Made by a program: the position numbers and the translations under genes. A DNA stretch of 57,241 nucleotides from RGIG4576 sp964536025. Its GTDB lineage: Bacteria > Bacteroidota > Bacteroidia > Bacteroidales > Muribaculaceae. The stretch is taken from assembly GCA_964536025.1 (NCBI GenBank), contig CAZHXA010000011.1:1-57241 (forward strand). Direction: 5' to 3'. Under the pieces are notes generated by a model that ran no database searches, was not told where the DNA came from, and was given only the letters and a program-made list of their open reading frames with translations. Shown here in pieces: positions 17,503 to 27,866 of the stretch (the first letter of the stretch is position 1; every line of letters begins with the position of its first letter).

Positions 17503-20500
17503 TTATTTATATTCTGTTTTGGATAATCTTGATTTTTTTCAAGTTTTATCATAGTGTCATTCACATTATCGGTTTTGTTATTATTGTTTTTTCTACGTCC
17601 GAACCGGAAAAAATTTCTTAATGTAGATAACTTACGTTTAATTACAAAAGCTCCTCCTGTTTCGGTAACTTCACCTTCAAGAATACTTTCATATCCGGTG
17701 TGACGGAACAACTTCACCGACATTGACCCACTTTGATTCAACATATACACAAACGATATATCATTAAGCAAACTATTTGCAAAATTATCCTCCGTATCAC
17801 CTCCTGGATTATAATTACCTCCCACTACAATCTTAAAACGGTCATTAAACAATGATTTTGATATTTTATATGAATAGGAAGTAGACTTTGATGTCGCATC
17901 ACCCTTTGTTTCATCATATTGATTCACACCAAGTGTCAAATCAACACCTTTTATCGTGTTTGCAGCCCAACGGTTAATTTGAGAATTTACAAAAGAATAT
18001 AACGGATTATTGGACATATTAACCGATGTTCCTTGACCTGTATATGTATTATATAACAACAAATTTATGGCTTGACTTGAACGCTGAGCCGGCGACATGG
18101 ACAACAATTCATTTTGCACTGCTACATCGTCGTTTGTACTCAAATCAAATTCCAAATTCATATTACTCAAAGTATTGGTAACACTCATAGCTACAAGGAA
18201 ATTGATAACACGAGAATCCTGTCCCTCTTGCGACACACTTGCTTTCATTGTGTCAACTGCCTTTATATTAAGTACAGGATTAAATATATCTCCGGTCCAT
18301 GAGACATAACTACCCTCAGTAAAATTAAACAATTTTTCCGACAATAACGGGGGCGTATAACGAATAAAGCCTTCCGATAAAGTATATTGACCAACCAAAC
18401 GCATATCCCCCAACGAACTTTGTGTATAATTCAATAATCCACTACCTTCCAATGCGACACGGTCGTTTCCATTGCTTGATAAATACACATTAAATTTAGA
18501 ACCTTGTTGAAGATTTAAACGTGCATTAAGCTTAAAGTTTGACGTCGAAACAGGAATATCCAGTGAATCGGCTTCAACCTTGGCTGTATCGGAAAAATTC
18601 ACAAATTTAACCATATTTTCATCAGTCTGTGTTGATATGGCTGACACATCGGTTTGCATTACATAAGTAAGATTGGTCGTAGGAAGCAATGTGAGATTAA
18701 CATTCACGTCCATATCGTTCATTGTACCACGTGCCGTGGCATCAACATTTGCATACCCCTTTCCAAACACTTCCATTTTACGATGTTGCTTACTGTTGAC
18801 AAACTCTACATTATTTCCTTTTAAGGATAAATCAACACGAGGATTATCCAAAGGCAATATATCAACAAAACCATCTACATTTATTGCATTATTATTACTT
18901 CCAAACACTTTAAAACCGTCAAAATTTATCAAGCTATAATCTATCGGTATTTTCGTATCGGACAAGGTGAGATGAGAACCGAACAACGGTAAATTTATTT
19001 CAGCTCCATCACTCTGCAAATAGCCATTCATAATAGGTTCGGTAAAACTGCCCACAACATTCATCGAGCCGTTTAATGCACCTCCAAGATTAGCTATATT
19101 ACCAGGAATGAACGGATTTGCTACTTTCAATGGCAAACTATCTATCGTAAGAGTAATATTATACGGATAAGCCGATGCTGTATCATTCAAAGAGCCTCTT
19201 GCTACAATGGTTTTTCTTCCATCAATATCAAAAGCCGAAGCCATACGCACATAATTTTTAACCGGATCAAGTTCAAGTCCCAATTTAAATTCAAAATCAC
19301 CTACAGGCTTACGATTATACTTAAATCCTTTCATGCGAGTTATACCACCTCCCCAAATGTTTTTACCATCAAATTTTAATTTCACATCGGCACTTAACAT
19401 ACCGCTCATTGGAGGAATATAAGGAGAGAGTTTCAACCACTCTGAAATTTGCACACCGCCAATACTCACAAGCACATCTTCCTGACCATGATTTTCTTTA
19501 TCATGTTGTGTTTTCAATGACACAAAACTTGAATCGCTTTTCAAACTTAAATCGGCATCAAAATGGCGTTCAACATAATTATAAGCAATTATATTATTCT
19601 CATTAACTTTCCATTTTCGATAACCTATTATAGGCTCTTTAGGGAACACTTTCACATTGACAACCGTATCGGATAAAAAGGCATTCAAGCCCAACTGGAA
19701 TCCTTGTTCTCCTTTTATGTTTTGTTGTTCGAGCAAACCACCTACAGCATTACCTCTTATACCACCTCGCAAAGTAACTTGTGCAAATTCATCATTGGTT
19801 CCCGGACGATTACCCACATGCAGATTATAGGATATATATTTATTCTTTTGAGTTGCATACAATTTTATTGTATCGAGTGCAGTTTCACCCGTCTCTATTC
19901 CGAGAATTTGCCCATTCATATAAATCGTTGTATCATTTATAATATTTAGAGCCATCTCGTCCATTTTTACATCATATCCTTTTAAAATTTGTTGCAATAA
20001 ATTGTTTTTGCCCACTTTCATATCACAAGCAAATTGTGGCATGACAGCTTGTAATGTATCCATATCAAAATATTTTGCATTCATCTCATGCACAAGTATT
20101 TCTTGACATTTCGTAACATCAGATAATAATGTATCAAGACCACAAGAGGCATTAAAATCAATAAACAATTCATTTTCTTGTGCCGAAAACATCATATTAT
20201 CTTTAGATGAAGCAAATGAAGCATTTAAACCCGAAGTTGAATAAATGACATTCGGAAGAGCCCACTTAAAATCTCGCAAATTCATATCAATATCATAAAT
20301 ATTGTCAACAATATTGGCAGTTCCATAAGCCGTCAAACGTCCTTTTCCTCTTGAAACAGTTCTCGACAAATTCAATGCCTTTAAATCAACATTATTCACA
20401 ACTCCATCTATGGCAAATTCATAGTTTTTTTCATCTAATGCACAAGACATCTTTACATTAATATCGCAATCAATATTCTTTGAATTAAAATTAACATCGG

Positions 20501-22370
20501 CTTGTTTCTCGGCAAGATGAGCAGTAGCATTTATGTCTCGATATGTTTTGTCATCAAATGTAATATCATCAATTGAAATAACAGCGTCTATTTTAGTTTT
20601 AGCTTTATATGGGTCATAACCGGCACCCTTTATATTGGCTCTCGCAGAAACATCCTTAAATTGTGTCATTGGAAATATTGATTGTATCGGGAATGAATCC
20701 ATACACATACTCACATTGTAGCTTTCCAATCTTCCGTTCCAATCTCCTTTAAACACCATATCACCATCAGATAATCGCAAATCAAGTTTGGCTTCAGCTG
20801 TATTTGGTGCATAATCTACCATTCCGTTAAGTCGCATTTTGGGGAAATCAATTTGCTCATACATTGACGTATCCGACAACATTATAGGTTTGGCAAAATT
20901 CAAATTTTGCATATCACCGGCTAAATTTATTCTTGCCGCAAGTTGTTTAACATCAGTAATATGCTCAACATGTCCTTTCGCCTCTATACCTGCAAGTCCA
21001 TGAATACTCATCAACGCTTTTTTAAGCTCTAAATATTCGGCTGAACCATTTAAATTAAGATTCAATTCAAGAGGATTATAACGAGAAATATGCGATAACG
21101 TAGTCTGCCATGACGGATACATATACCCAATTTCACCCAATCCTATTTTAGCCGACATATCAACTTTTATAGGAGATTTCGTATTTACTGCTAAATCGGC
21201 TCCAACAACAGCATCTAAACATAGCTTTGATTGCATCGTTTCAAGTTTTACCTTTTCGGCTTTCATTGTTTTGTCGTCAATAGCAAAAGAACCTTGTCCT
21301 GACGTAACAAACACCCCGCAACGCTCACGTGCCGTAAGCTGTTTCAACATCAACTTTAAGTCGGTACCTCTATTGTATAAACTATCAACTGCAATATTTA
21401 TATCTTGAATCTCTAAATAATTCAAGTCAAGACCTTCTACCGGCACTGCTCCATCCATAGCATAAACCACATGACTATCGTTTAATCTCAACGCTTCGGC
21501 ATTGATAGTCCACAAAACCGAATCTCCGGAAGCATTTACAACAACAGTATCAACATTTTCTTCCTCAGCATAAATTTCATTTGGTATAGGATATACATAA
21601 TTCACATCACAATCATCTATACCGAAATATTTTATATCGACCTTACATTTTCCCAAATCAACAGCACAACGATTTATGCTTGCACTGCCTACCTTCGTTG
21701 TAAGGTTTTTAATAAGAGGCATCATCTGCATATCAAACGCCAAATTGTTCATTTTCACCTTATCAAGATTAATCAGCCAAGGAACAGTTTGAGTTGAATC
21801 TTCTTCTGTATTTTTTTGCCGACTCATATCTAAAAACATATTAATGTTTCCTCCATTAAGTGCGACATTTCTCAAATTCACTTCACTCTTATTCAACAGA
21901 ACATCGGAATTCTTAATCTTAAAATTGTTTACTCTTGCATTTAAAACCATCGATGAATCCTCACTCACCATTTTATAAACCACGTCATTAAGAGAAACGT
22001 TTTGTATATCGGCTTTCAAGGCAAAAAGTGGCATAAATTTAACATCAACAAACGTATTTCCCACATAGAGCATTGTATCTTGATTCTCATCTAGAACCAA
22101 AGTGCGTTTTACATCAAGGTTCAAAGGAAATTTAAGCAAAATACGCTCTACACTCATTGTCATAGAGGTACTGTTATTGACATAATACACTGCCAATTTT
22201 TTTACACCCTTTTGAATTATAGGTATATACAACAAGCATGGAACAATTATTATTATGGCAAAAACAAGACCTGTAATCCATGCTATTATCTTTCTTATTC
22301 TATTTCCATTCCCTGCCATACACACACAGACGAACTTTTTTTTTGTGAAAAACTTTTTTCTATTTAACAA
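17499..22370 (-). CDS. tamB: TamB-like translocation/assembly module (inner-membrane AsmA-like bridge protein)
   Basis: A 1623-residue protein with one N-terminal membrane anchor (IIAWITGLVFAIIIIVPCLL) and a very long periplasmic beta-rich body. The C-terminal part is the TamB/DUF490 domain: YTLSEGFIRYTPPLL, FTEGSYVSWTGDIFNPVLNI, YNTYTGQG and NRWAANTIKGVDLTLGVNQY. TamB proteins form a hydrophobic groove bridging the inner and outer membranes for lipid transport or outer-membrane protein assembly. It sits between a VanZ-like gene (20 bp upstream) and tamL (4-bp overlap). The tail after the barrel-like segment is unusually basic (about residues 1580-1623). Confidence 0.9.
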   Translation of the reverse strand: MLNRKKFFTKKKFVCVCMAGNGNRIRKIIAWITGLVFAIIIIVPCLLYIPIIQKGVKKLAVYYVNNSTSMTMSVERILLKFPLNLDVKRTLVLDENQDTMLYVGNTFVDVKFMPLFALKADIQNVSLNDVVYKMVSEDSSMVLNARVNNFKIKNSDVLLNKSEVNLRNVALNGGNINMFLDMSRQKNTEEDSTQTVPWLINLDKVKMNNLAFDMQMMPLIKNLTTKVGSASINRCAVDLGKCKVDIKYFGIDDCDVNYVYPIPNEIYAEEENVDTVVVNASGDSVLWTINAEALRLNDSHVVYAMDGAVPVEGLDLNYLEIQDINIAVDSLYNRGTDLKLMLKQLTARERCGVFVTSGQGSFAIDDKTMKAEKVKLETMQSKLCLDAVVGADLAVNTKSPIKVDMSAKIGLGEIGYMYPSWQTTLSHISRYNPLELNLNLNGSAEYLELKKALMSIHGLAGIEAKGHVEHITDVKQLAARINLAGDMQNLNFAKPIMLSDTSMYEQIDFPKMRLNGMVDYAPNTAEAKLDLRLSDGDMVFKGDWNGRLESYNVSMCMDSFPIQSIFPMTQFKDVSARANIKGAGYDPYKAKTKIDAVISIDDITFDDKTYRDINATAHLAEKQADVNFNSKNIDCDINVKMSCALDEKNYEFAIDGVVNNVDLKALNLSRTVSRGKGRLTAYGTANIVDNIYDIDMNLRDFKWALPNVIYSTSGLNASFASSKDNMMFSAQENELFIDFNASCGLDTLLSDVTKCQEILVHEMNAKYFDMDTLQAVMPQFACDMKVGKNNLLQQILKGYDVKMDEMALNIINDTTIYMNGQILGIETGETALDTIKLYATQKNKYISYNLHVGNRPGTNDEFAQVTLRGGIRGNAVGGLLEQQNIKGEQGFQLGLNAFLSDTVVNVKVFPKEPIIGYRKWKVNENNIIAYNYVERHFDADLSLKSDSSFVSLKTQHDKENHGQEDVLVSIGGVQISEWLKLSPYIPPMSGMLSADVKLKFDGKNIWGGGITRMKGFKYNRKPVGDFEFKLGLELDPVKNYVRMASAFDIDGRKTIVARGSLNDTASAYPYNITLTIDSLPLKVANPFIPGNIANLGGALNGSMNVVGSFTEPIMNGYLQSDGAEINLPLFGSHLTLSDTKIPIDYSLINFDGFKVFGSNNNAINVDGFVDILPLDNPRVDLSLKGNNVEFVNSKQHRKMEVFGKGYANVDATARGTMNDMDVNVNLTLLPTTNLTYVMQTDVSAISTQTDENMVKFVNFSDTAKVEADSLDIPVSTSNFKLNARLNLQQGSKFNVYLSSNGNDRVALEGSGLLNYTQSSLGDMRLVGQYTLSEGFIRYTPPLLSEKLFNFTEGSYVSWTGDIFNPVLNIKAVDTMKASVSQEGQDSRVINFLVAMSVTNTLSNMNLEFDLSTNDDVAVQNELLSMSPAQRSSQAINLLLYNTYTGQGTSVNMSNNPLYSFVNSQINRWAANTIKGVDLTLGVNQYDETKGDATSKSTSYSYKISKSLFNDRFKIVVGGNYNPGGDTEDNFANSLLNDISFVYMLNQSGSMSVKLFRHTGYESILEGEVTETGGAFVIKRKLSTLRNFFRFGRRKNNNNKTDNVNDTMIKLEKNQDYPKQNINK

Positions 22371-22389
22371 GAGTCTTTAATAACACCCT

Positions 22390-22821
22390 TTAATCTTCTT
22401 CTATACTCAAAAATTTGATAATAAAATCAATAATAAAGAACCTCATCACTAAAAATCCTATAATTGCACCTACGGCATCGGCATATATATCATATAAATC
22501 AAAACCTCGCCCTAAGTTCATTGATTCTTGTAAAAATTCCATCAAAACACCTACAATTATCGAAAAAAGAACCGAACACATATACAATCCAAAACCGTGT
22601 TTTGAATAGGACTTTATTTTACTTATATCAAAAACAGAAACCATTACCAAAAATCCATACATCAACGCATGAATTATTTTATCGGCTCCTGGAAACAACT
22701 GTATTCTATTTATATCAAACGGATTACTGTCAAGGGATATGTATATAATCAAGAATAATGTTATAAACGTAAACATACCTTTCGGCAATTTATTCATAAA
22801 ACCTATCACAGACGTTTTCAT
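22390..22821 (-). CDS. VanZ-like membrane protein
   Basis: A 143-residue small membrane protein with four predicted helices and the VanZ-family features DKIIHALMYGFL (residues about 46-57), VGVLMEFLQE and GRGFDLYDIYADAVGAIIG. VanZ proteins of this type are poorly characterised; the original VanZ gives teicoplanin resistance. Here it heads the operon with tamB and tamL, suggesting an envelope role. In Bacteroidota, VanZ-like genes are common near cell-envelope genes. Confidence 0.85.
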   Translation of the reverse strand: MKTSVIGFMNKLPKGMFTFITLFLIIYISLDSNPFDINRIQLFPGADKIIHALMYGFLVMVSVFDISKIKSYSKHGFGLYMCSVLFSIIVGVLMEFLQESMNLGRGFDLYDIYADAVGAIIGFLVMRFFIIDFIIKFLSIEED

Positions 22822-22849
22822 AGACTTTCTACCTTTAAACAGAATTATG

Positions 22850-22881
22850 CAAAGATAATATTTATAATGTTATTATACAAA
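22850..22881 (-). promoter_or_regulatory. Promoter of the vanZ-tamB-tamL operon
   Basis: On the minus strand: TTTG (22878-22881), 20-bp spacer, TATCTTTG (22850-22857). Both Bacteroidota promoter elements match exactly and spacing is right. The start codon is 28 bp downstream. Confidence 0.75.
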
Positions 22882-22917
22882 ATAACATTAATGCTTTAGC
22901 GTTTACGTCATTTTTTC

Positions 22918-22925
22918 TAACTTTG
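22918..22925 (+). promoter_or_regulatory. -7 promoter box for the NSS transporter genes
   Basis: TAACTTTG matches TAnnTTTG and lies 59 bp before the first transporter ATG, in the divergent gap. Confidence 0.55.
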
Positions 22926-22984
22926 CAAAAAATTATAACAAAAACAGCATTTTTACTTACACTATTTAAGAAAAAGACAAAAAT

Positions 22985-24355
22985 ATGTCAAAAAATACAA
23001 CTTTCAGTTCTAAATTCGGACTTATTGCTGCTACCGTAGGGTCAGCTGTAGGACTTGGAAACGTTTGGCGATTTCCAAGTTTAGCTCAAGAAAACGGCGG
23101 AGGTGCATTCCTATTGGTATATATCTGTTGCGTTTTTATTCTCGGCATTCCCGTAATGCTTGCCGAATTTTCATTAGGACGTGCCGGACGTGCCGGCTCA
23201 GTAGGTTCATTCAAGAACCTTTCTCCAGGCAAAAAATGGTGGATTGCCGGTTGTTTCGGATTGGCTGCATCCTATCTCATTTTAGCTTTTTATATGGTGG
23301 TAGCCGGATGGGTTATTGAATATCTCGGCGTATCAATAAGTGGAAATCTGTATGATGGTCTTAGCGAAACCAATTCTATACAAAGTTCTTTTTTCAGCGA
23401 CAAAATGCAAGGGTTAATTTTACATGGAACATCACCCATATTGTGGACCTATGTAATGATTATATTGAATCTTGTTATTTTACTTAAAGGCGTAAAAAAA
23501 GGAATTGAAAAGATTTCCAACATTCTCATGCCCTTACTTTTTATAATTCTCATCATATTTTGCGGTGTATCGTTGTCATTGCCTAATGCTCAAGAAGGAT
23601 TAAAATTTTTCCTTTCTCCCGATTTTGGCAAGATAGATAACAATGTAATAGTAGCAGCACTCGGACAAGCCTTTTTTTCCCTTAGTTTAGGTATGGGTAT
23701 TCTTGTTACCTACTCATCTTACTTTCCCTCAAGCACAAAAATGGTTCGCACTTCGGTAACTATCACAATACTCGATTTTATTGTTTCTGTCTTGATGGGA
23801 TTGATAATTTTCCCGGCTGTAATAAGCTTTGGCATAAGAGGAAGTGAGAACGTAGCAGGAATGACTCTTGTCTTTGTTACCCTACCCGAAATTTTCGCAC
23901 AAATGTCAGGAACACAAATATGGTCATCTTTATTCTTCCTTCTTTTAAGTGTAGCTGCCATTACCTCAACCATCTCAATTGCCGAAGTTTCCATAGCTTT
24001 TGTTCACAACAGTCTCAAGATTTCCCGAAAAAAATCATGTTATATTGTTCTGCTTCCTATGTTCTTTTTCAGCACCTTATGTTCACTATCTTTAGGAGGT
24101 AGCGAATGTTTACAAATAGCAGGCATGCCACTTTTTGATGCCCTGGACAAGTTTACTGCCAATATGCTTTTACCTCTTAGTGCCTTTTTGATATGTATCT
24201 TTGTGGGATGGGTACTTCCAAAAAATTTCCTCAAAGACGAATTGACCAATTACGGTACATTCAAATCGTTTGTAATGCCAGTGGTTTTGTTTCTCATCAA
24301 ATACATTTGTCCAATACTTATAGCAACGATATTTCTTGCAAACTTCATAAAATAA
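22985..24355 (+). CDS. Sodium-dependent transporter, NSS (SNF) family
   Basis: A 456-residue polytopic inner-membrane symporter of the neurotransmitter:sodium symporter family, predicted to import amino acids or related amines with Na+. TM1 carries the unwound sodium/substrate segment GSAVGLGNVWRFP; TM3 has LAFYMVVAGWVIEY and TM6 has ALGQAFFSLSLGMG. About 11-12 helices are expected. Substrate cannot be predicted. It is the first of two tandem paralogues separated by an 88-residue gene, whose ATG directly follows this TAA. Confidence 0.92.
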   Translation: MSKNTTFSSKFGLIAATVGSAVGLGNVWRFPSLAQENGGGAFLLVYICCVFILGIPVMLAEFSLGRAGRAGSVGSFKNLSPGKKWWIAGCFGLAASYLILAFYMVVAGWVIEYLGVSISGNLYDGLSETNSIQSSFFSDKMQGLILHGTSPILWTYVMIILNLVILLKGVKKGIEKISNILMPLLFIILIIFCGVSLSLPNAQEGLKFFLSPDFGKIDNNVIVAALGQAFFSLSLGMGILVTYSSYFPSSTKMVRTSVTITILDFIVSVLMGLIIFPAVISFGIRGSENVAGMTLVFVTLPEIFAQMSGTQIWSSLFFLLLSVAAITSTISIAEVSIAFVHNSLKISRKKSCYIVLLPMFFFSTLCSLSLGGSECLQIAGMPLFDALDKFTANMLLPLSAFLICIFVGWVLPKNFLKDELTNYGTFKSFVMPVVLFLIKYICPILIATIFLANFIK

Positions 24356-24622
24356 ATGATAAAGAAACTTTTTGAAATATCACGAAACGAACGCATAGGA
24401 TTAATGTGTCTTTTTGTTGTTTTAACCATATTCTTGATTGTTTCGGCGTTCTTTCCTATACAAAATTCAAATTCAAGAATTACAAATGAACAAATAGTAA
24501 ACATTATTGATTCTATAACTTCGGAAAAAACAGACACAATAAAGAAAAAGAAGAAAAAAACAAAAGAAAAGTCTCCAACTCTTACAATTTCATCATTGAA
24601 AGAAGTTGAAACTTTTGAATAA
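24356..24622 (+). CDS. Small single-pass membrane protein between the two NSS transporters
   Basis: Unrecognised 88-residue protein starting on the base after the upstream stop, so it is probably translationally coupled. Residues 12-35 (NERIGLMCLFVVLTIFLIVS) form one membrane helix; the tail is strongly basic (six consecutive Lys near residues 63-68) and then threonine/serine-rich. The start FEISRNERIGL resembles the N-terminal segment of Bacteroidota ComEA-like helix-hairpin-helix proteins, so it could be a truncated relative that lost its HhH domains, or a small accessory subunit. I see no HhH motif. The reading frame is intact and cotranscribed. Confidence 0.6.
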   Translation: MIKKLFEISRNERIGLMCLFVVLTIFLIVSAFFPIQNSNSRITNEQIVNIIDSITSEKTDTIKKKKKKTKEKSPTLTISSLKEVETFE

Positions 24623-24674
24623 TAACTTTTTTTTAAAAAAAAACAGAATATTTCACACTACTCAATAAACAATT

Positions 24675-26021
24675 ATGTCGTCAGAAAGAGCACAATTTGT
24701 AACAAAAATGGGAGTTATAGCGGCGTCGGTAGGTTCAGCCGTTGGTTTAGGTAATATTTGGAGATTTCCTTATGAAGCAGGCATGCATGGAGGTGGTGCT
24801 TTTATAGCCATATACATACTTTGCATATTATTACTCGGAATTCCCGTAATAATTGCCGAATTTATTATTGGTCGTTCCACCCATAAAAATGCCAACAGTG
24901 CAATAAAGCAGCTTGCACCCAGCAGTAAATTCCGATATGTTTCATATATCGGAATATGTGCATCTATATTGATTCTCAGTTTTTATTCGGTAGTTGCAGG
25001 TTGGATTGTTGAATACTTCTTTTTAGCATTAACAGGCAAATTGGAAGGAAACACTCCACAAGAATATTCAGAAATCTTCACATCTCTTGTAAGTAACCCT
25101 TATCGTTCATTGTTTTGGACATACACCTTTTTAGGAGCAAATTTCTTGATTTTAAGAAAAGGTATTCAAAAAGGAATAGAACGAATATCTAACTTTCTGA
25201 TGCCTATACTCTTTATCTTGCTTATAATCTTCTGTATAAACTCATTATTGCTTCCTAATGCTAAAGAAGGGCTAAAATTCTTGTTTTTGCCCGATTTATC
25301 ACACATTTCGCCAAGCATGGTTATTGGAGCTATGGGACAAGCCTTTTTCTCTCTCAGTTTAGGACTTACCTGCTTACTTACCTATGCCTCTTATTTCAAC
25401 GACAAGACGCCATTGGTGAAAAGTGCCACTATCATAGCAACATTAGACACTTGTGTCGCAGTTCTTGCAGGTGTTATAATTTTTCCTGCGGTTTTTTCTT
25501 TCGGAGCCGAACCGACAGCAGGGCCAAAACTTATTTTTGAAGTACTCCCCGACATTTTTCATCAAATGCCCGGAGGCTATTTTTGGTCTTTGACTTTCTT
25601 CTTGCTTTTATTCTTCGCATCTATTACATCTACAATTTCAATGAGCGAAATTTTCATCACATTTTGCACCGAAGAACACAACATGTCACGAAAAAAAGCA
25701 ACAAGATTAAACACAATTATAGCTATCACACTCGGCTCTTTATGTGCTTTATCATTTAATGTACTTAGCGATTTTAAGTTATTCGAAAAAACTATTTTCG
25801 ATTTATTCGATTTCATTTCTTCCAATATTTTACTTCCGGTAGGTGGATTTCTTCTTGCCGTTTTTGTAGGTTGGATTATGGATAAGAAAATCGTGAAAGA
25901 GCAACTCACCAATAAAGGAACTATTAACGTACACACAATGAAACCTATCATTTTCTGCATACGCTTTGTTGCACCTACTGCTATTGCTATCATTTTCCTT
26001 TACGTAACAGGGTTGTTTTGA
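24675..26021 (+). CDS. Sodium-dependent transporter, NSS (SNF) family (second paralogue)
   Basis: A 448-residue NSS symporter clearly paralogous to the one at 22985. It shares GSAVGLGNIWRFP in TM1, LSFYSVVAGWIVEY in TM3, RKGIQKGIERISNFLMPILF and GAMGQAFFSLSLGL in TM6, and ends with a similar INVHTMKPIIFCIRF region. Differences in the substrate-facing TM segments suggest a different or overlapping amino-acid range. It lies 52 bp after the 88-residue gene. Confidence 0.92.
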   Translation: MSSERAQFVTKMGVIAASVGSAVGLGNIWRFPYEAGMHGGGAFIAIYILCILLLGIPVIIAEFIIGRSTHKNANSAIKQLAPSSKFRYVSYIGICASILILSFYSVVAGWIVEYFFLALTGKLEGNTPQEYSEIFTSLVSNPYRSLFWTYTFLGANFLILRKGIQKGIERISNFLMPILFILLIIFCINSLLLPNAKEGLKFLFLPDLSHISPSMVIGAMGQAFFSLSLGLTCLLTYASYFNDKTPLVKSATIIATLDTCVAVLAGVIIFPAVFSFGAEPTAGPKLIFEVLPDIFHQMPGGYFWSLTFFLLLFFASITSTISMSEIFITFCTEEHNMSRKKATRLNTIIAITLGSLCALSFNVLSDFKLFEKTIFDLFDFISSNILLPVGGFLLAVFVGWIMDKKIVKEQLTNKGTINVHTMKPIIFCIRFVAPTAIAIIFLYVTGLF

Positions 26022-26130
26022 CATTATACAAATCGTCATTCTATCAATGATAAAACATGCTTTTATGTTATGCGATATTATTTTTGTTTATTTATAAATA
26101 ATCCTTAACTTAGCAATATAATTAACGCGA

Positions 26131-26985
26131 ATGATAAACTTCACTCCATATAGCATAAACCTGCGAGGTAAATCGGTTGAAATTGCCGAGACTTGGGTTA
26201 TGGGAATACTTAATGTAACCCCCGACTCTTTCTTCTCCGAAAGCCGTTGCAATAATGATATAGATAAAATTAAAGCACGCGTATACGAAATTCTTGAGCA
26301 AGGTGCTAAAATAATCGATATAGGAGGTTATTCTTCTCGTCCCGGAGCTATCGACATAACTTCCGAAGAAGAATATAATCGATTGGCTAAAGGACTTGAA
26401 ATAATCAAACGCATTGCACCCGAAGCCATAATTTCGGTTGACACGTTTCGTGCCGATGTTGCTCGACGTTGCGTGAAAGATTGGGGCGTGGATATAATCA
26501 ATGACATTTCCGGAGGAACTCTCGATAACGACATGTTTGACACTGTTGCCGAATTAAATGTTCCTTACATACTCATGCACATGCGAGGAACACCTTCCAC
26601 CATGCAACAATTCACACAATATAATGACGTTACAAATGATGTAATTAACGAATTATCGAAAAAGAGTCACATTTTACGACAAAAAGGCATTAAAGATATT
26701 ATAATCGATCCGGGGTTTGGATTTAGCAAAACCATTGAACAAAACTATGAAATGATGAACCACTTAGAGCGTTTTTCATCAATGAAAGCTCCTATTTTGG
26801 TGGGAATTTCTCGCAAATCCATGATTTATAAAGTTCTAAACCTTACTCCCGAATCATCTCTCAACGGAACCACAGTACTTAATACCATCGCTACACTTAA
26901 AGGTACTCATATTTTAAGAGTTCACGATGTTAAAGAAGCCGTTGAAGCTGTAAAAATAACACAACTTACTCTCAAACAAAATTAA
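26131..26985 (+). CDS. folP: Dihydropteroate synthase FolP
   Basis: Condenses p-aminobenzoate with dihydropterin pyrophosphate in folate synthesis; the sulfonamide target. The 284-residue protein has the pterin signature MGILNVTPDSFF, the DIGGYSSRPGA loop, ILMHMRG and IIDPGFGFSKT. All are standard. It is followed after 16 bp by the c-di-AMP synthase gene; this folP-cdaA pairing is common in Bacteroidota. Confidence 0.95.
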   Translation: MINFTPYSINLRGKSVEIAETWVMGILNVTPDSFFSESRCNNDIDKIKARVYEILEQGAKIIDIGGYSSRPGAIDITSEEEYNRLAKGLEIIKRIAPEAIISVDTFRADVARRCVKDWGVDIINDISGGTLDNDMFDTVAELNVPYILMHMRGTPSTMQQFTQYNDVTNDVINELSKKSHILRQKGIKDIIIDPGFGFSKTIEQNYEMMNHLERFSSMKAPILVGISRKSMIYKVLNLTPESSLNGTTVLNTIATLKGTHILRVHDVKEAVEAVKITQLTLKQN

Positions 26986-27001
26986 TAACCCGCAATAGGT
27001 C

Positions 27002-27769
27002 TTGAATATGGAATTTGGAATTAAAGACTTAATAGATATATTGATTACAGCCACCCTACTCTATTATACTTACAAAACCATGAAAGAGTCAGGAACGCTA
27101 AACATTTTCGTCGGTGTTTTGGCTTTCATTGTCCTATGGATTATTGTATTCAAGATTCTTGACATGAAACTGATAGGCTCTATTATGGATAAATTCATTA
27201 ATATAGGGCTTCTCATTCTCGTTATTATTTTTCAAGAACAAATCAAACGTTTTCTTGTGGCTTTAGGGTCTAATAAGCGGTGGAGCATTTTTAGACGTAT
27301 TTTCTCACGAAAAAACGACAAAAATTCTCAAAAGCAATGGATTATCCCGGTCGTTTATGCTTGTATGTCTATGTCTAAATCCAAAACAGGAGCTTTAATT
27401 GTAATTGAACAAAGTGTACCACTTGAAGACTATGAACGTACAGGCGATATAATCGAAGCACACATAAATACTCGACTTATTGAAAACATTTTTTTCAAAA
27501 ACAGTCCGCTTCATGACGGTGCTTTAATAATTTCAAGTGGTAAATTAACTTCAGCAGGATGTATTATGCCGGTATCTCACGATACAAGTTTACCACGCTA
27601 TCTCGGACTTCGCCACCGTGCAGCCTTGGGTATAGCTCAAGCAACCGACGCCATAGCTATTGTTGTTTCCGAAGAAACCGGACACATTTCATTAGCTTAT
27701 AAAGGACAGCTATACACAAAATTAAACAGTACTGATTTAGAGCATAGGCTTTCTCAAATTTCTGTATAA
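27002..27769 (+). CDS. cdaA: Diadenylate cyclase CdaA (c-di-AMP synthase)
   Basis: A 255-residue membrane diadenylate cyclase that makes c-di-AMP from two ATP. Three N-terminal helices lie within residues about 10-85; the DisA_N catalytic domain spans about 95-245. Both catalytic motifs are intact, SPLHDGALII and LRHRAALG. c-di-AMP typically controls potassium and osmotic balance and cell-wall homeostasis. The CdaR regulator of Firmicutes is absent next door. It forms an operon with folP. Confidence 0.93.
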   Translation: MNMEFGIKDLIDILITATLLYYTYKTMKESGTLNIFVGVLAFIVLWIIVFKILDMKLIGSIMDKFINIGLLILVIIFQEQIKRFLVALGSNKRWSIFRRIFSRKNDKNSQKQWIIPVVYACMSMSKSKTGALIVIEQSVPLEDYERTGDIIEAHINTRLIENIFFKNSPLHDGALIISSGKLTSAGCIMPVSHDTSLPRYLGLRHRAALGIAQATDAIAIVVSEETGHISLAYKGQLYTKLNSTDLEHRLSQISV

Positions 27770-27866
27770 GAAAGTTAAAGTACACTAAATACACGTATAA
27801 CCGTGCAACAAATAGCCTATTCGTATCGTCTAATAGGGAAACAATTTATTAAAAACATCAACCATT

